Of a stretch of DNA of 14,035 bases, positions 7,489 through 12,037 are shown piece by piece. Each line of letters opens with the position of its first letter. Position 1 is the stretch's first letter. A program made the translations under genes and the position numbers. Under the pieces are notes generated by a model. The model saw only the letters and a list, made by a program, of their open reading frames with translations, did no database searches and had not been told where the DNA came from. Source of the DNA: Georgenia sp. (GTDB taxonomy: Bacteria; Actinomycetota; Actinomycetes; Actinomycetales; Actinomycetaceae); NCBI GenBank assembly GCA_027322565.1, contig DAHVRG010000039.1:1-14035 (forward strand), read 5' to 3'.

Positions 7489-7655
7489 AGGGTGGTTCCG
7501 CTCCGCTCTCGGCGAAATCGCCGATGGTGGCGGATCCCACCCTGGAAACAGGGGGAACGGTGGCGACTTTCCGGGTCCGCATGGTGCACAATCCCCCTGC
7601 CGCGGGAACAACGAGCCGATCGTTGCGTTCCTGGGGTACGGCACAGTCCGTGCCG
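7489..7655 (+). promoter_or_regulatory. Highly structured leader/intergenic region upstream of the DUF4193 gene
   Basis: This non-coding stretch is less GC-rich than its surroundings and holds several strong potential hairpins. (a) 7489-7495 (AGGGTGG) pairs with 7537-7543, and 7497-7501 (TCCGC) with 7530-7534, enclosing a 7-bp hairpin 7509-7515/7518-7524 (TCGGCGA-AA-TCGCCGA). (b) CCCTG-GAAA-CAGGG (7540-7553), with a GNRA-type loop, uses bases of (a), so the two exclude each other. (c) CAGGGGGA (7549-7556) can instead pair with TCCCCCTG (7592-7599), 8 bp. (d) GGAAC-AACGA (7605-7614) pairs with TCGTT-GC-GTTCC (7620-7631), 10 bp with a 2-nt bulge. (e) CGGCAC-AGTCC-GTGCCG (7639-7655), 6 bp. The first element could simply be the terminator of the upstream phosphatase; the competing stems (a-c) resemble an attenuator or riboswitch. 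I match it to no known RNA class. Confidence 0.45.
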
Positions 7656-7692
7656 CTGACTACGACAAGACGAACCGGAGCGTGACGTCTAC

Positions 7693-7992
7693 ATGGCGAC
7701 CGACTACGACGCGCCGCGCAAGAACGAGGAGGACCTCTCCGAGGACTCGATCGAGGAGCTCAAGGCTCGCCGGGCGGAGAAGGCCTCCCCCGTGGTCGAC
7801 GAGGACGAGGCGGAGGCCGCCGAGGGATTCGAGCTGCCCGGCGCGGACCTCAGCAACGAAGAGCTCTCCGTGCGGGTGCTGCCGCGTCAGGCTGACGAGT
7901 TCACCTGCTCGCGGTGCTTCCTCGTCCACCACCGCAGCCAGCTCGCCTATGAGGACGGCGGCCAGCTGGTCTGCTCGGAGTGCGCCGCCTGA
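7693..7992 (+). CDS. DUF4193 family zinc-ribbon protein
   Basis: A 99-residue acidic protein of an actinobacterial family with no assigned function. MATDYDAPRK at the start, then ELKARRAEK, GFELPGADLSNEELSVRVLP (45-64) and the C-terminal cysteine-rich part are family hallmarks. C72, C75, C94 and C97 (TCSRC and VCSEC, 18 residues apart) form a CX2C...CX2C zinc ribbon, with HHRSQLA between. There is no membrane segment. Small treble-clef or ribbon proteins like this often contact nucleic acid or RNA polymerase, but no such role can be shown here. ATG 7693 gives the conserved N-terminus; the best ribosome-binding site, GGAG at 7677-7680, is rather distant (12 nt). A structured leader precedes the gene. 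Its 3' end overlaps the opposing DUF3093 gene by 46 bp, and a terminator-like hairpin follows the stop after 1 nt. Confidence 0.92.
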   Translation: MATDYDAPRKNEEDLSEDSIEELKARRAEKASPVVDEDEAEAAEGFELPGADLSNEELSVRVLPRQADEFTCSRCFLVHHRSQLAYEDGGQLVCSECAA

Positions 7993-8456
7993 CCTGCCCT
8001 GTGCAGGGCAGCGGCGAGCTCCGACGGGCGCCGGCTGGCGACGAGCCAGTACGGCGCCGGGTCACGGGGGTCGACGACCGCCACGCGCACACCCTGCCGC
8101 ACCCACGGGCGCTGGCACACATAGGCACGCGCGTCGGCCCCGGGGCCCATCGCCGCCCGCATACCGTCGACGTCGAGCACCTCGACCCCTCCCAGGTGCT
8201 CGACGCCGATGTGTGCGGGACCGGCATGCAGGCTGGGCGTCTCGCCCAGCTCGGCGTCTCCGAGGTCGACGAGGACCACCGGTGACGACACCCACAGGGC
8301 GACACTGATCGCCAGCGCCGCCACCGCGGCGACGAGGTAGCCGGCGACCTCGTGGAACGGCCACACGACGGCGCCGGCGACGAGACCTGCGGTGACCCCG
8401 AGGGCGATGTTCGTCGCCCTGGGCCGCAGGCGCTCACGGAAGATCACGGTGTCCAC
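7947..8456 (-). CDS. DUF3093 family membrane protein
   Basis: A 169-residue protein of an actinobacterial family with no assigned function. Two adjacent hydrophobic segments at about 15-33 and 38-57 form a membrane hairpin, followed by a soluble beta-rich domain (about 60-155: VVLVDLGDAELGETPSLHAG ... AYVCQRPWVRQGVRVAVVDPRDPAPYWLVASRRP), which should face the cytoplasm if the basic N-terminus does. The start is GTG 8456, directly after a TAGGTT -10-like hexamer with a 6-nt gap and no Shine-Dalgarno sequence; the GTG three codons later (8447) is a possible alternative. The gene is divergent from dut across 86 nt, as is common for this pair in related genomes (from memory). Its last 46 bp overlap the end of DUF4193 on the other strand, where it also carries the inverted repeat that may terminate DUF4193. 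Confidence 0.88.
   Translation of the reverse strand: MDTVIFRERLRPRATNIALGVTAGLVAGAVVWPFHEVAGYLVAAVAALAISVALWVSSPVVLVDLGDAELGETPSLHAGPAHIGVEHLGGVEVLDVDGMRAAMGPGADARAYVCQRPWVRQGVRVAVVDPRDPAPYWLVASRRPSELAAALHRAGQAAHSEQTSWPPSS
7994..8011 (+). terminator. Perfect inverted repeat just after the DUF4193 stop
   Basis: CTGCCCTG-TG-CAGGGCAG is an exact 8-bp inverted repeat (7-bp stem with loop GTGC if the innermost pair is open). It begins 1 nt after the DUF4193 TGA (7990-7992) and has no T-tract, like many actinobacterial intrinsic terminators. It lies inside the opposing DUF3093 coding sequence, where it encodes part of the ALHRAGQ segment near that protein's C-terminus. Confidence 0.55.
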
Positions 8457-8462
8457 ACCCCC

Positions 8463-8468
8463 AACCTA
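8463..8468 (-). promoter_or_regulatory. Putative -10 hexamer TAGGTT, leaderless start of DUF3093
   Basis: On the minus strand TAGGTT is followed by GGGGGT (6 nt) and then GTG 8456. It fits TANNNT, with transcription beginning at about the start codon. The GGGGGT touches the GTG, so it cannot serve as a normally spaced ribosome-binding site. Confidence 0.45.
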
Positions 8469-8529
8469 GCCAGCGCCCGCCGCCCGGGCCGCACCGGCTG
8501 CGCGTTAGGGGTGCTGCTGCCGGAGTCAG

Positions 8530-8535
8530 TACAGT
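8530..8535 (+). promoter_or_regulatory. Putative -10 hexamer TACAGT, leaderless start of dut
   Basis: TACAGT is followed by 7 nt (CTCGGGC) and GTG 8543. It fits TANNNT and predicts transcription starting at the GTG. TTAGGG at 8505-8510 is a weak -35 candidate with a 19-nt spacer. The nearest GGAG (8522-8525) is too far upstream to be a ribosome-binding site. Confidence 0.5.
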
Positions 8536-8542
8536 CTCGGGC

Positions 8543-9022
8543 GTGAGTGACTACGACGTCGTCGACGTCCCGCTGCGCAAGCTCGACCCCGACCTGCCCA
8601 CCCCCGGGTACGCCCACCCCGGCGACGCCGGGGCCGACCTCCACGCCCGGCACGACGTCGAGCTGGGCCCGGGGGAGCGGGCCGTCGTCCCGACCGGTGT
8701 GGCCATCGCCCTCCCCGAGGGCTGGGCCGCATTCGTCCACCCCCGCTCGGGCCTCGCTGCCCGGCACGGCATCACGGTCGTCAACGCGCCAGGTACCGTG
8801 GACGCAGGGTTCCGCGGTGAGATCAACGTGATCCTGCTCAACACCGACCCCCGGCAGGCGGTGCGCATCGCCCGTGGCAACCGCATCGCCCAGCTGGTCG
8901 TGCAACGGGTGGCGCAGGCACGGTTCACCGAGGTGGAGGACCTGACCGTGTCGGCCCGCGGCACGGGAGGTCTCGGGTCGACCGGCGGCTGGGAGGCCGC
9001 CCGAGCAGGAGGCGAGGGCTGA
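8543..9022 (+). CDS. dut: dUTP diphosphatase (deoxyuridine 5'-triphosphate nucleotidohydrolase)
   Basis: A 159-residue trimeric-type dUTPase that hydrolyses dUTP to dUMP and pyrophosphate, keeping uracil out of DNA and supplying dUMP for thymidylate synthesis. All five motifs are present: GDAGADL (27-33), HPRSGLA (66-72), NAPGTVDAGFRGE (81-93, catalytic Asp D87), NRIAQLVVQ (113-121) and RGTGGLGSTG (139-148), the last being the glycine-rich arm that closes over the substrate of a neighbouring subunit. In motif 3 a Phe (F90) takes the place of the usual Tyr that stacks on deoxyribose. GTG 8543 gives the expected N-terminus and follows a TACAGT hexamer at leaderless spacing. It heads the operon with DUF3710, an OB-fold protein and DUF3159; its stop overlaps the next start by one base (TGATG). 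Confidence 0.96.
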   Translation: MSDYDVVDVPLRKLDPDLPTPGYAHPGDAGADLHARHDVELGPGERAVVPTGVAIALPEGWAAFVHPRSGLAARHGITVVNAPGTVDAGFRGEINVILLNTDPRQAVRIARGNRIAQLVVQRVAQARFTEVEDLTVSARGTGGLGSTGGWEAARAGGEG

Positions 9023-9729
9023 TGAGGCTGTTCTCACGACGGCGCAGGAAGCAGGAGGAGCCGGAGACGACACCCGAGGTCGCGCCCGAGCCGGAGCCTG
9101 CCCGCGAGCGTCCCGAGCGCGGCCCGTGGGACGTCGCGGACGAGCCCGAGGTGGGCCAGCGGCTCGACCTCGGGGCGCTGCGCGTGCCCGCCCGTCCCGG
9201 GCTCAAGGTCCGCATGGAGCTGGAGAAGCGGACCCGGCAGATCGTCGGTGTCAGCGTCTCGGTGTCCGGCTCGGCGCTCCAGCTGCAGGCCTTCGCGGCG
9301 CCCCGGTCCGGCGGACTGTGGGACGAGCTGCGTCCGGAGATCGTCGCGTCGGTGGAGAAGCAGGGCGGCAGCGCCGACGAGGTCGACGGCCCGTTCGGAC
9401 GCGAGCTGCTCGCCCGGCTGCCGGTCAAGACGCAGGACGGCCGGATGGGCCACCGCCCAGCCCGGTTCATCGGTGTCGACGGGTCCCGGTGGTTCCTGCG
9501 CGGGGTGCTCAGCGGCCAGGCCGCGATCGACCCCGACGCCGCGAAACCGCTCGAGGAGCTCTTCGCCGACGTCGTCGTCGTCCGCGGCCAGGAGGCCCGT
9601 CCGCCCCGTGACGTGCTCACGCTCCAGATGCCGGGCAGGCCCGCCGGTGCGACGCCGCCGCAGGAGACGCCGCCGGGCACGGCCTTCGACCCGCTCACCC
9701 GCGGGCCGGAGATCACCGAGATCCGCTGA
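9022..9729 (+). CDS. DUF3710 family protein, function unknown
   Basis: A 235-residue soluble protein of an actinobacterial family without an assigned role. After a basic MRLFSRRRRK start and an acidic, Pro/Glu-rich linker (about 11-35) comes the conserved GPWDVADEPEVGQRLDLGALRVP (34-56). The body is predicted alpha/beta, with GSALQLQAFAAPRSGGLWDELR at about 83-104 and GSRWFLRGVLSG at about 154-165. There is no transmembrane helix. ATG 9022 shares one base with the dut stop (TGATG) and has an excellent ribosome-binding site AGGAGG (9007-9012, 9-nt spacing), so this gene can also be translated efficiently within the dut mRNA. The downstream OB-fold gene begins 5 nt after its stop. Constant pairing with dut in actinobacteria (from memory) suggests a link to DNA or nucleotide metabolism, but nothing in the sequence proves it. 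Confidence 0.9.
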   Translation: MRLFSRRRRKQEEPETTPEVAPEPEPARERPERGPWDVADEPEVGQRLDLGALRVPARPGLKVRMELEKRTRQIVGVSVSVSGSALQLQAFAAPRSGGLWDELRPEIVASVEKQGGSADEVDGPFGRELLARLPVKTQDGRMGHRPARFIGVDGSRWFLRGVLSGQAAIDPDAAKPLEELFADVVVVRGQEARPPRDVLTLQMPGRPAGATPPQETPPGTAFDPLTRGPEITEIR

Positions 9730-9734
9730 CCGCG

Positions 9735-10013
9735 GTGGCGGAGCCCGTCGCGCAGGTGCGCGCCCGACGGCGCAGCGAGGTGGAGGGCGTCCTCGTCGCC
9801 GTCACGTACCGGCCGAGCGGCGGCCCGACCGGTGTCGTGGCCCGCCTGCACGACGGCACCGCAGAGCTCGACCTCGTGTGGTTGGGCCGCCGGCACATTC
9901 CCGGTATCACCCCCGGTCGCCGGCTCGTCGCCGAGGGCATGGTGTACTCGGGGCGACAGCGTCCCACCATCTTCAACCCGGCCTACCGGCTGCTGCGGGA
10001 GGACACCCCATGA
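9735..10013 (+). CDS. OB-fold nucleic-acid-binding domain protein
   Basis: A 92-residue protein consisting almost entirely of one OB-fold: EVEGVLVAVTYRPSGGPTG (about 15-33), GVVARLHDGTAELDLVWLGRR (33-53) and IPGITPGRRLVAEGMVYSG (55-73) give the alternating beta strands of a small nucleic-acid-binding barrel, similar to the anticodon/ssDNA-binding domains of RecG-like and replication proteins. It has no catalytic domain and is shorter than many homologues, lacking most of the N-terminal extension. Start GTG 9735 lies 5 nt after the DUF3710 stop with no clear ribosome-binding site, so coupling is likely. Its stop overlaps the DUF3159 start (ATGA). Being placed with dut and DUF3710 fits a role around DNA, but the ligand is unknown. 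Confidence 0.85.
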   Translation: MAEPVAQVRARRRSEVEGVLVAVTYRPSGGPTGVVARLHDGTAELDLVWLGRRHIPGITPGRRLVAEGMVYSGRQRPTIFNPAYRLLREDTP

Positions 10014-10723
10014 CCACAGGCTCGACCGACCCGGACGCCGTGCCGGAGGCCGTCCCCGACGCCGTCGCCCGCTCGCGGATGGGCCAGCTCGCCGGGGAGA
10101 GCTTCTCGCTGGCCGAGGCGATCGGCGGGGTGCGCGGGCTCGTCGAGTCGGTCGCACCCGGCCTCGTGTTCATCGTCGTCTACCTCGTGGCCGGCCAGGA
10201 GCTGCTCCCGCCGCTCATCGCCTCGCTCGCGGTGGCACTCGCCCTCGTCATCGCCCGGCTGGTCGGCGGCACGCCGGTGACGCAGGCTCTCGGTGGCGTC
10301 GTCGGGGTCCTCATCGGTGTTGTGTGGGCGTGGCGCTCGGGCCAGGCCCAGGACTACTTCGTCTTCGGCCTGTGGACCAACGCCGCCTACGCGGCCGCGC
10401 TCCTCGTCAGCGTGCTCGTCCGCTGGCCGGTCGTCGGTGTGGTCACCGCGCTGCTCCGCCAGGAGGGCTTCGCCTGGCGCACGGACCCGGCGCAGCGGCC
10501 CCGCCTCCGCCGCTACACCGCGGCGACCTGGCTGTGGATCGCGCTCTTCGCCGCCCGGCTCGCGGTGCAGGTCCCGCTCTACCTCGATGCCGCGACCGCG
10601 TGGCTCGGCACCGCCCGCCTCGTCATGGGGGTGCCGCTGTGGGCGCTGACGCTCTGGCTCACCTGGGTGCTGGTCCGGGAGCGACGAGCTCCTGAAGCGC
10701 AGCCGGGTCAGCCCGCTCACTGA
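10010..10723 (+). CDS. DUF3159 family integral membrane protein
   Basis: A 237-residue polytopic membrane protein of an actinobacterial family with no assigned function. A short hydrophilic N-terminus with a DAVPEAVPDAV repeat (9-19) precedes six hydrophobic segments at about 49-62, 67-84, 91-108, 115-137, 172-192 and 202-223. The loop between segments 4 and 5 is charged (FAWRTDPAQRPRLRRYT, 154-170) and the C-terminus is basic. ATG 10010 overlaps the previous stop (ATGA) and has ribosome-binding site GGGAGG (9997-10002, 7-nt spacing). It is the last gene of the dut operon, and its final 65 bp overlap the 3' end of ceoC on the other strand. A short GCCGG-TCA-CCGGC repeat (10736-10748) lies 12 nt beyond the stop, within ceoC, but is too weak to call a terminator. 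Confidence 0.88.
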   Translation: MTTGSTDPDAVPEAVPDAVARSRMGQLAGESFSLAEAIGGVRGLVESVAPGLVFIVVYLVAGQELLPPLIASLAVALALVIARLVGGTPVTQALGGVVGVLIGVVWAWRSGQAQDYFVFGLWTNAAYAAALLVSVLVRWPVVGVVTALLRQEGFAWRTDPAQRPRLRRYTAATWLWIALFAARLAVQVPLYLDAATAWLGTARLVMGVPLWALTLWLTWVLVRERRAPEAQPGQPAH

Positions 10724-11333
10724 GCACGAGCACGAGCCGGTCACCGGCGACGATCCGCTCGTCGCGGTCGGGTGGGACGGCCTCGCCGCCGCGGATGAGG
10801 GTGGCGAGGAAGCAGCCCGGACCCCAGTCGACCTCCCGCACGGTCCGCCCTGCCACCGCAGACCCCGGCGCGAGCGTCACCTCGTGCAGGCTCGTCCCCG
10901 AGCCCTGGAAGCTGAAGATCCGCACGAGGTCCCCGACCGTCACGGCCTCCTCCACGAGCGCGGTCATGATCCGCGGGGTGGAGACCGGGACGTCCACCCC
11001 CCACGCGGAGTCGAACATCCACTCGTTCTTCGGGTTGTTCACCCGCGCCACCACGCGGGGCACCGCGAACTCGGTCTTCGCGAGCAGCGAGACGCCGAGG
11101 TTCGCCTTGTCGTCCCCGGTCGCCGCGACGACGACGTCGCAGGACCCGAGGTCGGCCTCGGTGAGGCTGGCGATCTCGCAGGCGTCGGCGAGCTGCCACT
11201 CGGCGTCGGGGACGGAGGCGATCCGCATGGCCGCGGGGTGGCGGTCGATGAGGGTGACCTCGTGGCCGTGGGCGAGCAGCTCGCGGGCGATAGACCGCCC
11301 GACGCTGCCGGCACCGGCGATGACGACGCGCAT
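10659..11333 (-). CDS. ceoC: RCK/TrkA-family potassium uptake regulatory protein, second copy (CeoC-like)
   Basis: A 224-residue peripheral protein with an RCK N domain (about 1-120) and an RCK C (TrkA-C) domain (about 140-220). GAGSVG (7-12) is the dinucleotide-binding loop, and D30 at the end of the second strand (VTLID) fits NAD(H) ribose binding; VVVAATGDDKANLGVSLLAK and VARVNNPKNEWMF are typical RCK N signatures. Such proteins gate Trk/Ktr-type potassium channels by binding nucleotides on the cytoplasmic face. ATG 11333 shares one base with the ceoB stop (TGATG), so the pair is translationally coupled and should form a heteromeric or paired regulator, as with CeoB/CeoC of mycobacteria. 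No TrkH/TrkG channel lies in the window. The last 65 bp overlap DUF3159. Actinobacterial annotations often call both copies trkA. Confidence 0.9.
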   Translation of the reverse strand: MRVVIAGAGSVGRSIARELLAHGHEVTLIDRHPAAMRIASVPDAEWQLADACEIASLTEADLGSCDVVVAATGDDKANLGVSLLAKTEFAVPRVVARVNNPKNEWMFDSAWGVDVPVSTPRIMTALVEEAVTVGDLVRIFSFQGSGTSLHEVTLAPGSAVAGRTVREVDWGPGCFLATLIRGGEAVPPDRDERIVAGDRLVLVLSERADPAALQELVAPGPAPR

Positions 11334-11998
11334 CAGCCCACCTCGGTCGGGGGAGCGCCGAGCACGCGGTGGACCACGCCCACCTCGGCGGTGAGCAGGA
11401 GCACGTGGAGGAGGTCGCCGTCCTGCAGCACGGTCCCGGCGTCGGGGAGGAACGCCGACCCGCGGCGGGTGACGAAGGCCGGGCGGGCGCCGGAGGCCGC
11501 CTCCAGCGCGCTGAGCGACTGCCCCACCCAGCCGGGATGGACGTCCACCTGGACCAGTGACACGCGGCCGGAGGCATCGGTGAGGTCGGCCACCGCCCGG
11601 GTGGGCAGCAGCCGCCGCAGCACCTGGTCGGCCGTCCACCGGACGGTGGCGACCGTGGGGATGCCGAGCCGCTCGTACACCTCCGCCCGGCGTGGGTCGT
11701 AGATCCGGGCGACGACGTTGTCCACACCGAACGTCTCCCGGGCGACCCGGGCGGCGAGGACGTTGGAGTTGTCCCCGTTGGAGACGGCCGCGAAGCCGTA
11801 GGCGTCCTCGACACCCGCCTGCGAGAGCGCGTCCCGGTCGAAGCCCAGGCCCGTGACCCGCCGGCCGGAGAACTCCTCGGGCAGCCGTCGGAATGACTCG
11901 GGGTTCTGGTCGAGCACCGCCACCGAGTGGCCGTCCGCCTCCAGCTGCGTGGCCAGCGAGGCCCCCACCCGTCCGCAGCCCATGATCACGAAGTGCAC
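11333..11998 (-). CDS. ceoB: RCK/TrkA-family potassium uptake regulatory protein, first copy (CeoB-like)
   Basis: A 221-residue partner of the downstream CeoC-like protein. MHFVIMGCGRVGASLATQL holds the Rossmann loop GCGRVG (7-12), with D30 (VAVLD) for the nucleotide ribose; AVSNGDNSNVLAARVAR and VVARIYDPRRAEVYERLG complete the RCK N domain. Residues ~140-220 form the RCK C domain (SLVQVDVHPGWVGQSLSALE; GTVLQDGDLLHVLLL). The start is GTG 11998, the family-standard N-terminus; a TAGCGT hexamer with a 6-nt gap and no Shine-Dalgarno sequence suggests a leaderless mRNA. It is divergent from the permease gene across only 39 nt and 1-base coupled to ceoC. It presumably regulates a potassium transporter encoded elsewhere or the adjacent permease; the sequence does not decide. 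Confidence 0.9.
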   Translation of the reverse strand: MHFVIMGCGRVGASLATQLEADGHSVAVLDQNPESFRRLPEEFSGRRVTGLGFDRDALSQAGVEDAYGFAAVSNGDNSNVLAARVARETFGVDNVVARIYDPRRAEVYERLGIPTVATVRWTADQVLRRLLPTRAVADLTDASGRVSLVQVDVHPGWVGQSLSALEAASGARPAFVTRRGSAFLPDAGTVLQDGDLLHVLLLTAEVGVVHRVLGAPPTEVG

Positions 11999-12004
11999 AT
12001 CGGC

Positions 12005-12010
12005 ACGCTA
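12005..12010 (-). promoter_or_regulatory. Putative -10 hexamer TAGCGT, leaderless start of ceoB
   Basis: On the minus strand TAGCGT is followed by GCCGAT (6 nt) and GTG 11998. It fits TANNNT. Its -35 would fall near 12028-12033, inside the -10/start region of the divergent permease promoter, so the two promoters would overlap. Confidence 0.45.
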
Positions 12011-12023
12011 CCGCCCACCGCCC

Positions 12024-12029
12024 TAGCAT
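12024..12029 (+). promoter_or_regulatory. Putative -10 hexamer TAGCAT, leaderless start of the permease gene
   Basis: TAGCAT is followed by 8 nt (GGTGCGCC) and GTG 12038. It fits TANNNT. The expected -35 zone (about 12000-12006) overlaps the 5' edge of ceoB. The short GGTG at 12030-12033 is too weak and too close to be a convincing ribosome-binding site. Confidence 0.45.
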
Positions 12030-12037
12030 GGTGCGCC

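Noticed and set aside
10736..10748. GCCGG-TCA-CCGGC as the dut-operon terminator
   Set aside because: Only a 5-bp stem inside ceoC codons, with no T-tract; such short GC palindromes are frequent here.
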